From Collinsella sp. (GTDB taxonomy: Bacteria > Actinomycetota > Coriobacteriia > Coriobacteriales > Coriobacteriaceae): a stretch of DNA of 64,000 bases. The position numbers were made by a program, and so were the translations under genes. The stretch spans positions 1 through 64,000 of the forward strand of contig DXZW01000044.1 of the NCBI GenBank assembly GCA_019419455.1, written 5' to 3'. How positions within the stretch are numbered: position 1 is the stretch's first letter; each line of letters opens with the position of its first letter. Shown piece by piece: positions 49,025 to 64,000 of this stretch. Below the pieces are notes generated by a model. That model was not told where the DNA came from. It did not search any database and saw only the letters and a list, made by a program, of their open reading frames with translations.

Positions 49025-49402
49025 ATGGCTAAGCTTACCACCGATGAGATCATCGATGCTCTTAAGGAAATGACCCTTCTCGAGGCTTCCGAGCTCGTCA
49101 AGGCTATCGAGGACACCTTCGGCGTTTCCGCCGCTGCTCCTGCCGCTGTTGTCGCCGCTCCCGCTGCTGGCGCTGCTGAGGCCGAGGAGAAGACCGAGTT
49201 TGACGTCGTGCTCGAGGGCTTCGGCGACAACAAGATCCAGGTCATCAAGGCCGTCCGTGAGCTCACCAACCTTGGCCTGAAGGAGGCCAAGGAGGTCGTC
49301 GAGGGCGCTCCCAAGGCTGTTCTCGAGGGTGCCAAGAAGGAGGACGCCGAGGCTGCCAAGGAGAAGCTCGAGGCTGCTGGCGCTGCTGTCACCCTCAAGT
49401 AA
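49025..49402 (+). CDS. rplL: 50S ribosomal protein L7/L12 (bL12)
   Basis: The 125-residue protein has an N-terminal dimerisation helix (LTTDEIIDALKEMTLLEASE) and an Ala-rich hinge (AAAPAAVVAAPAAGAAEAEE). The C-terminal factor-binding domain contains KIQVIKAVRELTNLGLKEAK. Very strong codon bias marks high expression. GAAAGGA lies upstream of ATG 49025, and a short hairpin precedes it. Confidence 0.97.
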   Translation: MAKLTTDEIIDALKEMTLLEASELVKAIEDTFGVSAAAPAAVVAAPAAGAAEAEEKTEFDVVLEGFGDNKIQVIKAVRELTNLGLKEAKEVVEGAPKAVLEGAKKEDAEAAKEKLEAAGAAVTLK

Positions 49403-49430
49403 TCAGGCTCTCTCGCCAGATTTCTTTGCA

Positions 49431-49463
49431 GACGGGGTTCGCGTTGCGAGCCCCGTCTTTTTT
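49431..49463 (+). terminator. Terminator of rplJL
   Basis: GACGGGGTTCGC pairs with GCGAGCCCCGTC and is followed by T6. It separates rplJL from galU and rpoBC. Confidence 0.93.
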
Positions 49464-49705
49464 GTTATGACCCCTTTATTTTGTGGCTCGGCATGCAAAT
49501 TGCCGCCGTTTGCGGTGGTTTGGGGTCGCTACCGCTGGGCGATAAAATTGCACCATTCGAGCAATTATTTGCGTTGACCTGCTGAAGAATGGCGCTTGCC
49601 TGCATTAACGTTAATTAGCAGCGGTAAGATAATTCGGTATCGCAATTTGGTCTGCGGCCGCCGTGCCGCACGCACAGGGCGCATCCTGCGCCTGCGAAAG
49701 GATCC

Positions 49706-50623
49706 TTGAATAATATGAAGGCAATCATCCCCGCCGCCGGTCTTGGCACGCGTTTTCTGCCTGGCACCAAGTGCACGCCCAAAGAGATGCTGCCGGTTCT
49801 CGACAAGCCGGTCATCCAGTATGTCGTCGAGGAGGCGCTCGACCCCGAGGAGGTCGACGACGCCATCATCGTTACCTCGCCCGGCAAGCCCGAGCTGCTG
49901 AACTACTTCCAGCCCGACCGTTCGCTCGAGAACCTGCTACGCGAGCGCGGTAAGGACGCCTACGCCGACGCTGTCGCCCATGCGGGCGGTATGCCGGTTG
50001 ACTTCCGTTATCAGTACGAGCCCAAGGGCCTCGGTCACGCCATTCGCTCTGCTGCCGACGCTGTGGCAGGGGAGAACTTCCTGGTTCTTCTGGGCGACTA
50101 TGTTGTGCCCAACCGCGACATCTGTGACAAGATGCTCGCTGTCTCCAAGGAGCACGGTGGCGCTTCGGTTATCGCCGTTGCCGCGTGCGCTCCCGAGGAA
50201 GTCAGCCGCTATGGCGTCATCGCCGGCGATCGCGTGGGCTCTCTCGAGGGCTTCGAGAATGCCGCCGATGACGAGCCCGGTGCCGTTTGGCGCATCGGTG
50301 GTCTGGTCGAGAAACCCGCTCCCGAGGCGGCTCCGTCCAACCTGTACATCGTTGGTCGCTACCTGCTGAGCCCGTTGGTCATGGACCTGCTGGCCGATCA
50401 GCAGGCCGGTAAGGGCGGCGAGATCCAGCTGACCGACGCCATGGCCCGCTCGCTCGACCGCGAGGCCATGTACGCTGTCGTTATCGACCCGCTGTCGGGC
50501 TACGATACCGGTACCCCGTCTGGTTGGATGGCCACCAACGCCCTCATGGCTGCAAACGATCCTCGCTTTGCCGGCGCCTTCTGGGACGCCATCGACGAGC
50601 GCGGCGGATTGATGCGCAAGTAA
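49706..50623 (+). CDS. galU: UTP-glucose-1-phosphate uridylyltransferase
   Basis: The 305-residue enzyme makes UDP-glucose from UTP and glucose 1-phosphate. Signatures are AIIPAAGLGTRFLPGTKCTP, KEMLPVLDKPVIQYVVEEAL, PKGLGHAIRSA, LLGDYVV and LVEKPAPEAAPSN. TTG 49706 is favoured by GAAAGGA spacing; ATG 49715 is the alternative and would remove three residues. It is an unusual resident between rplL and rpoB. About 300 nt of leader before it contain the palindrome ATTAACGTTAAT (about 49603) but no clear promoter. Confidence 0.95.
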   Translation: MNNMKAIIPAAGLGTRFLPGTKCTPKEMLPVLDKPVIQYVVEEALDPEEVDDAIIVTSPGKPELLNYFQPDRSLENLLRERGKDAYADAVAHAGGMPVDFRYQYEPKGLGHAIRSAADAVAGENFLVLLGDYVVPNRDICDKMLAVSKEHGGASVIAVAACAPEEVSRYGVIAGDRVGSLEGFENAADDEPGAVWRIGGLVEKPAPEAAPSNLYIVGRYLLSPLVMDLLADQQAGKGGEIQLTDAMARSLDREAMYAVVIDPLSGYDTGTPSGWMATNALMAANDPRFAGAFWDAIDERGGLMRK

Positions 50624-50643
50624 GCCTTCGGACATCGACATTT

Positions 50644-50677
50644 ACGGGCGCGGACCTCGGTTCGCGCCCGTTTTTTA
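50644..50677 (+). terminator. Terminator of galU
   Basis: ACGGGCGCGGA pairs with TTCGCGCCCGT and is followed by TTTTT. It makes rpoBC depend on its own promoter. Confidence 0.93.
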
Positions 50678-50809
50678 TAAGAGCTGCGATTTCCGGCTCT
50701 CTGTTCACAGAAAATATATGAACATATGTTCGATACACATACATCTACCTGCGTGTTTTCTGTCGAAAAACTTTGCTACTCCAAAAACTCAATCGCGTCA
50801 AGGCTTTTC

Positions 50810-50837
50810 TTGCCCAACGGTCGCTACCTGATAAACT
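50810..50837 (+). promoter_or_regulatory. Candidate rpoBC promoter
   Basis: TTGCCC and TAAACT are spaced by 16 nt in an AT-rich stretch, 74 nt upstream of rpoB. The boxes are only moderately close to consensus. Confidence 0.5.
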
Positions 50838-50910
50838 ATTAGGTTGCGATAACTGGCGAAGCTATGCCTCGCCAACCCACCGAGCATTTCCGTGAAGGAG
50901 GAAAAACCTG

Positions 50911-54402
<3,492 letters not shown>

Positions 54403-54408
54403 TTGACT

Positions 54409-58884
<4,476 letters not shown>

Positions 58885-58911
58885 TTTCCTAGTACGTTAA
58901 CCGCCCTTCCA

Positions 58912-58937
58912 AAGACCCGTTTCCCAACAGGGAAGCG
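58912..58937 (+). terminator. Terminator of rpoBC
   Basis: AAGACCCGTTTCCC pairs with GGGAAGCGGGTCTT and is followed by TTTT. Confidence 0.92.
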
Positions 58938-58976
58938 GGTCTTTTTTGGTGAGAAACGTTGCCCCGACGAGCACGT

Positions 58977-59117
58977 CGGATTCCCGGCCCGGGCGGCCCA
59001 GGTTTTAAGTTTGTCGCGAGTTCCGCACGCAAAGGAAAGCACTTAATGTGCTTTTCGTCTTGCGCAGGACTCTAGAGCAGCAAACTTAAAACCTGGGCCG
59101 CCCGGTCCGGGAATCCG
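58977..59117. repeat. 141-bp palindrome upstream of rpsL, family B copy 2
   Basis: 37-bp arms (58977-59013 and 59081-59117) have a single mismatch. A central stem AAAGCAC/GTGCTTT (59036-59054) has the loop TTAAT. The flanking TTCCGCACG and AGGACT match copy 1 at 47958-48158, while the arms are unrelated to that copy. Confidence 0.93.
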
Positions 59118-59200
59118 CCCAAGCGCACAGGAGGGGATTCCTTTTGTGTAGGCTTTGCGGAAATGTGCCAATTTTGGGATACGCCCGGCGGCGTGGTCTG

Positions 59201-59229
59201 TTGACGACACAGCTAACGGCACGTATCCT
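59201..59229 (+). promoter_or_regulatory. Promoter of rpsL-rpsG-fusA
   Basis: TTGACG (59201-59206) and TATCCT (59224-59229) are 17 nt apart, about 95 nt upstream of rpsL and 84 nt past the palindrome. Confidence 0.75.
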
Positions 59230-59322
59230 ATCGAACTGCGTGTTTCGTAGGGGGATGCTGACCCCTCGATTCAAGCCGTTGCACTTTACAGAAAGCTGGA
59301 ATCATTCGAGAAGGAGTACGCT

Positions 59323-59700
59323 TTGCCTACTATTAACCAGCTGGTTCGCCAGGGCCGTCGTTCCGTGCCCAAGAAGTCCAAGAACGCTGCTCTGCAGCAC
59401 AACTCCCAGAAGCGCGGCGTGTGCACCCGCGTCTTCACCACGAGCCCCAAGAAGCCGAACTCGGCTCTTCGTAAGGTTGCCCGTGTTCGCCTTGTCAACG
59501 GCATCGAAGTTACTGCTTACATCCCGGGTGAGGGCCACAACCTGCAGGAGCACTCCATCGTGCTCGTCCGCGGCGGTCGTGTCCGTGACCTCCCTGGTGT
59601 CCGTTATCACGTCATCCGTGGCGCCTACGACGCTGCTCCGGTCCAGAACCGTATGCAGGCCCGTTCCAAGTACGGTGCTAAGCGCCCCAAGGCCAAATAA
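59323..59700 (+). CDS. rpsL: 30S ribosomal protein S12 (uS12)
   Basis: The 125-residue protein is near-invariant: QLVRQGRRSVPKKSKNAALQ and TSPKKPNSALRKVARVRLVN (containing the Lys whose mutation gives streptomycin resistance). GEGHNLQEHS and KYGAKRPKAK complete it. The start is TTG 59323, with GAGAAGGAG upstream. It opens the str operon. Confidence 0.97.
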   Translation: MPTINQLVRQGRRSVPKKSKNAALQHNSQKRGVCTRVFTTSPKKPNSALRKVARVRLVNGIEVTAYIPGEGHNLQEHSIVLVRGGRVRDLPGVRYHVIRGAYDAAPVQNRMQARSKYGAKRPKAK

Positions 59701-59773
59701 GCCAGATAACGTTTTGATACTTTCGCCGTGTGCCGCCTAAGCGCCGCACGGTAGACACTTAAGGAGATTTCAC

Positions 59774-60247
59774 ATGCCGCGTCGTGCAGCAGCTAATCGT
59801 CGTGAGGTTCAGCCTGACGCCGTTTACAACAACCGCCTGGTGACTCAGCTCATCAACAAGGTCCTTCTTGACGGCAAGAAGGCCACCGCTGAGCGCATCG
59901 TTTACACCGCTTTCGAGATCGTTGCCGAGAAGTCCGAGGGTGGCGACGCTCTCGCTACCTTCAAGAAGGCTATGGACAACGTCAAGCCCACGCTCGAGGT
60001 CAAGCCCAAGCGTGTCGGTGGCGCTACCTATCAGGTCCCGATGGAGGTCAACTCCCGTCGATCCACCGCTCTGGGCATCCGCTGGATCGTCAACTTCTCC
60101 CGCGCTCGCAAGGAGAAGACCATGGCCGAGCGTCTCGCCAACGAGATCCTCGACGCTTCCAACGGCCTGGGCGCTTCCGTCAAGAAGCGTGAGGACGTCT
60201 TCAAGATGGCCGAGGCCAACCGCGCGTTCTCTCACTATCGTTGGTAA
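59774..60247 (+). CDS. rpsG: 30S ribosomal protein S7 (uS7)
   Basis: The 157-residue protein begins MPRRAAANRREVQPDAVYNN and includes KVLLDGKKATAERIVYTAFE, VGGATYQVPMEV and REDVFKMAEANRAFSHYRW. It organises the 30S head. AAGGAGA precedes the ATG. It lies 73 nt after rpsL and 19 nt before fusA. Confidence 0.97.
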   Translation: MPRRAAANRREVQPDAVYNNRLVTQLINKVLLDGKKATAERIVYTAFEIVAEKSEGGDALATFKKAMDNVKPTLEVKPKRVGGATYQVPMEVNSRRSTALGIRWIVNFSRARKEKTMAERLANEILDASNGLGASVKKREDVFKMAEANRAFSHYRW

Positions 60248-60266
60248 GTTAAGGTAAGGAACTAAC

Positions 60267-62366
60267 ATGGCTAAGCCTAAGTACAAGCTTTCCGATACCC
60301 GTAACATCGGCATCATGGCTCACATCGATGCCGGTAAGACCACCACGACCGAGCGTATTCTTTACTACACCGGTAAGACCCACAAGATCGGTGAGGTCCA
60401 TGAGGGCGCTGCCACCATGGACTGGATGGTTCAGGAGCAGGAGCGCGGCGTAACCATTACCTCCGCTGCTACCACGTGCTTCTGGAACAAGGACGGTAAG
60501 GACTACCGCATCCAGATCATCGATACCCCGGGCCACGTTGACTTCACCGCCGAGGTCGAGCGCTGCCTGCGCGTCCTCGATGGCGCTGTCGCCGTCTTCG
60601 ACGCCGTTGCCGGCGTTCAGCCCCAGTCTGAGACCGTTTGGCGTCAGGCTTCCACCTTCAACGTCCCCCGCATCGCCTTCATCAACAAGTATGACCGCGT
60701 GGGCGCTGACTTCTTCAACGCTATCGAGACCATGAAGGATCGTCTCGACGCTAACGCCGTGGCCGCTCAGGTCCCGATGGGTGCCGAGGACAACTTCTGG
60801 GGCGTCATCGACCTGGTCACCATGACCGCATGGGACTTCAAGGCCGACGAGAAGGGTATGACCTACCCCGAGCCGATGGACGAGATCCCAGCTGAGTTTG
60901 CCGACATCGCTGCCACCAAGCGCGAGGAGCTCCTCGACGCTGCTGCCAGCTTTGACGACGAGCTCATGGAGAAGATCCTCATGGAGGAGGACTTCACCGT
61001 CGAGGAGCTCAAGGCTGCTCTGCGTAAGGGTGTTCTGGCCAACGAGCTCAACCTCGTCTTCGTGGGCTCCGCCTACAAGAACAAGGGCGTTCAGGAGCTG
61101 CTCGACGCTGTCGTCGACTACCTGCCCAGCCCGCTCGACGTCGAGGCCGTCACCGGTACCGATCCGGACACCGGCGAGGAGATCCAGCGTCATCCTTCCT
61201 TCGACGAGCCCTTCTCCGGCCTGGTCTTCAAGATCATGACCGACCCGTTCGTCGGTAAGCTCACCTACGTCCGCGTTTACTCCGGTCGCGCCGAGTCCGG
61301 CTCCTACGTGGTCAACGCTTCCAACGGTCAGCGTGAGCGCCTCGGCCGCATCCTCGAGATGAACGCCGCCGAGCGTATCGACCGTGACGACGCCGCTGCC
61401 GGCGACATCGTCGCTTGCGTCGGCTTCAAGAACTCCACCACCGGTGACACCCTGTGCGCCGAGGGCAAGGAGATCGTTCTCGAGAAGATCGAGTTCGCCA
61501 AGCCCGTTATCGACGTTGCCATTGAGCCCAAGACCAAGGCCGAGCAGGACAAGATGTCCCTGGCTCTGACCAAGCTCGCCGAGGAGGACCCGACCTTCCA
61601 GGTGTCCACCAACCACGAGACCGGCCAGACCATCATTGCCGGCATGGGCGAGCTGCACCTCGAGATTATCGTCGACCGTCTGCTCCGCGAGTTCAAGGTT
61701 GACGCTAACGTCGGTAAGCCCCAGGTTGCCTACCGCGAGACCGCTGGTCACGACGTCGAGAAGGCTGAGGGCAAGTTCGTCCGTCAGTCCGGTGGTCGCG
61801 GTCAGTACGGCCACGCCGTCATTAAGCTCGAGAAGATGGAGGAGGGCTTCGGCTACGAGTTCGTCAACGCTATCGTCGGCGGCGTCGTGCCCAAGGAGTA
61901 CATCCCGTCCATCGACAAGGGCATCCAGGAGGCCCTGAACACCGGTGTTATCGCCGGCTTCCCGGTCCTCGACGTTAAGGTCACCCTGTTCGACGGTTCT
62001 TACCACGAGGTCGACTCCTCTGAGGCCGCCTTCAAGATCGCCGGTTCCATGGCTATCAAGGACGCCCTCAAGAAGTCCGATCCGCAGCTGCTCGAGCCGA
62101 TCATGGCTGTCGAGGTCGAGACCCCCGAGCAGTACATGGGCGACGTTATGGGCAACCTCTCCGGTCGCCGCGGCAAGATCGAGGGCATGGAGGATCGCAA
62201 GAACAGCAAGCTCATCCGTGCCAAGGTGCCGCTGGGCGAGATGTTCGGTTACGCTACCGACCTTCGCTCCCAGACCCAGGGCCGTGCATCCTACACGATG
62301 CAGTTCGACTCTTATGAGCCGGCGCCCAAGTCCATCGTGGACGAGGTCATGAGCAAGAACGCCTAA
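60267..62366 (+). CDS. fusA: Elongation factor G
   Basis: The 699-residue GTPase drives translocation and ribosome recycling. G motifs are AHIDAGKTTTTERILYYTG, GVTITSAATT, DTPGHVDFT and NKYDRVGAD. Domain IV carries FVRQSGGRGQYGHA, followed by the domain V signature GDVMGNLSGRRGKIEGM. AAGGAAC precedes the ATG. tuf does not follow, unlike the common str operon. Confidence 0.98.
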   Translation: MAKPKYKLSDTRNIGIMAHIDAGKTTTTERILYYTGKTHKIGEVHEGAATMDWMVQEQERGVTITSAATTCFWNKDGKDYRIQIIDTPGHVDFTAEVERCLRVLDGAVAVFDAVAGVQPQSETVWRQASTFNVPRIAFINKYDRVGADFFNAIETMKDRLDANAVAAQVPMGAEDNFWGVIDLVTMTAWDFKADEKGMTYPEPMDEIPAEFADIAATKREELLDAAASFDDELMEKILMEEDFTVEELKAALRKGVLANELNLVFVGSAYKNKGVQELLDAVVDYLPSPLDVEAVTGTDPDTGEEIQRHPSFDEPFSGLVFKIMTDPFVGKLTYVRVYSGRAESGSYVVNASNGQRERLGRILEMNAAERIDRDDAAAGDIVACVGFKNSTTGDTLCAEGKEIVLEKIEFAKPVIDVAIEPKTKAEQDKMSLALTKLAEEDPTFQVSTNHETGQTIIAGMGELHLEIIVDRLLREFKVDANVGKPQVAYRETAGHDVEKAEGKFVRQSGGRGQYGHAVIKLEKMEEGFGYEFVNAIVGGVVPKEYIPSIDKGIQEALNTGVIAGFPVLDVKVTLFDGSYHEVDSSEAAFKIAGSMAIKDALKKSDPQLLEPIMAVEVETPEQYMGDVMGNLSGRRGKIEGMEDRKNSKLIRAKVPLGEMFGYATDLRSQTQGRASYTMQFDSYEPAPKSIVDEVMSKNA

Positions 62367-62426
62367 GTTCGAGCTCCCTGTTACGTAATCCGCGAGAACA
62401 TCTCTCGCACTCTTTGGAGGTTTAAG

Positions 62427-62735
62427 TTGGCTACCCAGAAGATCCGCATTCGCCTCAAGGGCTATGATCACGAGGTCGTCGATCAGTCCGCGAAGCTCAT
62501 CGTTGAGACCGCTCAGAAGACCGGCGCTCGCGTTTCCGGTCCTGTCCCCCTGCCCACCGAGCGCAACCTGTACACGGTTATCCGCTCGCCGCACGTGAAC
62601 AAGGACTCCCGTGAGCAGTTCGAGATGCGCACCCACAAGCGCCTCATCGACATCCTCGACCCCACCTCGGGCACCGTTGATTCGCTCATGCGTCTCGACC
62701 TTCCCGCTGGCGTCGACATCGACATCAAGCTCTAA
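62427..62735 (+). CDS. rpsJ: 30S ribosomal protein S10 (uS10)
   Basis: The 102-residue protein begins MATQKIRIRLKGYDHEVVDQ and contains GPVPLPTERNLYTVIRSPHV and FEMRTHKRLIDILDPT, the S10 signature. It also acts with NusB in antitermination. The start is TTG 62427 with GGAGG. A terminator follows directly, so the usual S10 cluster (rplC onward) is not continuous here. Confidence 0.97.
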   Translation: MATQKIRIRLKGYDHEVVDQSAKLIVETAQKTGARVSGPVPLPTERNLYTVIRSPHVNKDSREQFEMRTHKRLIDILDPTSGTVDSLMRLDLPAGVDIDIKL

Positions 62736-62756
62736 GCGATATCGCTCATAGCTTAC

Positions 62757-62795
62757 AGAGCCCCGCTACCATTACGGTAGCGGGGCTCTTTTGTT
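62757..62795 (+). terminator. Terminator after rpsJ
   Basis: AGAGCCCCGCTACC pairs with GGTAGCGGGGCTCT and is followed by TTTGTTTT. Confidence 0.94.
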
Positions 62796-62850
62796 TTGAA
62801 TGATGGTTTGGACTGCCGGGTATTGCTGCCGAGTAGGTGGCTGCGGCGCC

Positions 62851-63627
62851 CTATTCGCTCAAGGGGCGCAGCGATGCCTCCTCAAAATGGAAGGATCGCA
62901 CGCCGCCTTCCGTTTCGATACACGCGCGACCAAAGGCATCGACGGTTTTAAAGATGCCGCGTGCCAGCTCGTCACCGGCAGGGGAACGGGCGATAACGTG
63001 CTCCCCAATCCAATTGAGGTGAGCGACATATTCGCCGTGGACGGGCGCGAGTGGTCCGGCGTTATCTTCCATGGCGTTGAGACGCTCTGCCCACGCGTTC
63101 ACAGCGTTTACGACGGTGTGATAGACCTCCTTGAGTAACACATCGACGGCGGGAACGTTCTCGTTGAGATCCGAGAGACCGATTGCCGGCAGGCCGCCAT
63201 CGGGAACCTCCGAGGGCACATAGTTCACATTGACGCCAATGCCGCATACGGCGAAAGGTTTGCCGTCGTTATCGCGTGCGGCCTCGACCAGAATGCCGCC
63301 GAGCTTGCGCCCTCGCGCGACCAGATCGTTGGGCCATTTGAGGTCAATCTCGTTTGCAAGGCCCTGCATTTCGAGCGCCTCGAGCACCGCTAGGCCGCTG
63401 ACGGCGGCAAGACCAGAGTACTTTGCAGGATTAACGCATGGGCGCAGAACAATCGAAAGCAATAGGTTGCCGGCGGTTGAATCCCACTTGTGGCCGCGCC
63501 GGCCGCGTCCTGCTGTCTGAGCCCGGGCGGCAAGTCCTGTGCCGTGCGGCGCTCCCTGTTTTCCTGCTTCGAGCAGGTCATCGTTGGTCGATCCGGTTAC
63601 GTCGACCACCGTTAAACGAGAATCCAT
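62851..63627 (-). CDS. birA: Biotin-[acetyl-CoA-carboxylase] ligase, short form without HTH
   Basis: The 258-residue ligase has STNDDLLEAG, the biotinyl-AMP loop AGRGRRGHKWDS, LKWPNDLVARGRKLGGILVE and CGIGVNVNY. The C-terminal SH3-like part is AHLNWIGEHVIARSPAGDEL. It attaches biotin to carboxylase carrier proteins. It lacks the N-terminal DNA-binding domain of E. coli BirA (type I ligase), so it does not repress biotin genes itself. It is divergent from fabH; both serve the first steps of fatty-acid synthesis. Confidence 0.93.
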   Translation of the reverse strand: MDSRLTVVDVTGSTNDDLLEAGKQGAPHGTGLAARAQTAGRGRRGHKWDSTAGNLLLSIVLRPCVNPAKYSGLAAVSGLAVLEALEMQGLANEIDLKWPNDLVARGRKLGGILVEAARDNDGKPFAVCGIGVNVNYVPSEVPDGGLPAIGLSDLNENVPAVDVLLKEVYHTVVNAVNAWAERLNAMEDNAGPLAPVHGEYVAHLNWIGEHVIARSPAGDELARGIFKTVDAFGRACIETEGGVRSFHFEEASLRPLSE

Positions 63628-63720
63628 AACAGCTGCTACCTCCTAAGGTAATAAGGCAATCGCGTAATGGTGTCGAGAGATAGACACAATGTGAAGCCTT
63701 TGTCGCATTTGAACAATTTA

Positions 63721-63788
63721 ATGTTAACACGTCAACAACGACTGAAATGCGTTATCCTCTCTTGGTCGATGTAAACACGTCAATAACT
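63721..63788. promoter_or_regulatory. Direct-repeat operator candidate between birA and fabH
   Basis: ATGTTAACACGTCAACAAC (63721) and ATGTAAACACGTCAATAAC (63769) match at 17 of 19 positions and lie 48 bp apart. TATCCT (63753-63758) between them may be the fabH -10 box. The repeats could bind the regulator of the fatty-acid genes. Confidence 0.7.
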
Positions 63789-63803
63789 CAAAGGAGGTTA
63801 GTG

Positions 63804-64000
63804 ATGGGTTTCACGATTCTTGGAACAGGCTCGGCGCTTCCTAAGCGCAGTGTTTCCAATGACGAGCTGTCTGAGTTCCTCGATACCTCGGATGAGTGGA
63901 TTTTTACCCGCACAGGTATCAAGAGCCGCCACGTCTGCTCCACCGAGTCACTTGACGACCTCGCCGTAGCGGCGAGCGAGCGGGCACTCCAGGTGTCCGG
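63804..64000 (+). CDS. fabH: 3-oxoacyl-ACP synthase III (FabH), cut by window end
   Basis: About 65 N-terminal residues are visible: MGFTILGTGSALPKRSVSND, then FLDTSDEWIFTRTGIKSRHV, which is the FabH signature at this position. FabH condenses acetyl-CoA with malonyl-ACP to start fatty-acid elongation. AAAGGAGG precedes ATG 63804 (GTG 63801 is also in frame). The catalytic Cys-His-Asn lies outside the window. Confidence 0.92.
   Translation, partial: MGFTILGTGSALPKRSVSNDELSEFLDTSDEWIFTRTGIKSRHVCSTESLDDLAVAASERALQVS

Overview
The window is about 64 kb of a high-GC chromosome. It most likely comes from a Coriobacteriia actinobacterium such as Collinsella. That placement is an inference from several traits: strong G/C bias at third codon positions, frequent GTG and TTG starts, DisA, ClpC and fused FeoA-FeoB genes, a LysS with an extra C-terminal tRNA-binding domain, and an RpoC with a long C-terminal extension. 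No 16S rRNA is present to confirm it.

The backbone follows the old Gram-positive order clpC ... disA-ispD-ispF-cysS-rlmB-yacP ... rpmG-secE-nusG-rplK-rplA ... rplJ-rplL ... rpoB-rpoC-rpsL-rpsG-fusA ... rpsJ. Inserted blocks split it. Positions 1-10600 hold tRNA-Pro, tatA, greA, lysS, a ThrE-type exporter, a DUF2798-like membrane protein, clpC and pepD. A hipBA-type module with a clear palindromic operator follows (10674-12495), then mntP. The disA-yacP block (13341-18878) is followed by an unusual HipA-like kinase with its own N-terminal helix-turn-helix (18906-20246). Beyond tRNA-Thr(TGT) comes an accessory island (20.5-24.06 kb). It holds a three-gene cassette (HTH/membrane/coiled-coil protein, membrane protein, acidic protein), a decayed prophage lysis module, and a noncoding stretch with two different repeat arrays. 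A three-tRNA operon, tuf, rpmG, tRNA-Trp, secE, nusG, rplK and rplA run from 24.1 to 28.6 kb.

A block of about 20 kb (28.6-47.9 kb) separates rplKA from rplJL. It contains a phosphoesterase operon, an MscS channel, an ABC importer with its lipoprotein, a WYL regulator, asnS, a PTS IIA protein, an esterase, feoAB, an MFS exporter, a GH13 glucosidase, a uracil-DNA-glycosylase-fold enzyme and an aminotransferase. Positions 48.1-62.8 kb hold rplJL, galU, rpoBC and rpsL-rpsG-fusA-rpsJ. birA and the start of fabH close the window, divergently arranged.

The most unusual content is noncoding. Five short palindromes share a GGGACAG-type loop but have unrelated, self-complementary arms; in four of the five the element begins exactly at the TAA stop of a gene. 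Two 68-bp palindromes are near-copies of each other. Two very large nested palindromes share a TTAAT-loop core and lie just upstream of the rplJL and rpsL promoters. A perfect 80-bp-period array of three hairpins sits in the island. The accessory kinases and the three-gene cassette are the best protein-level candidates for undescribed systems.
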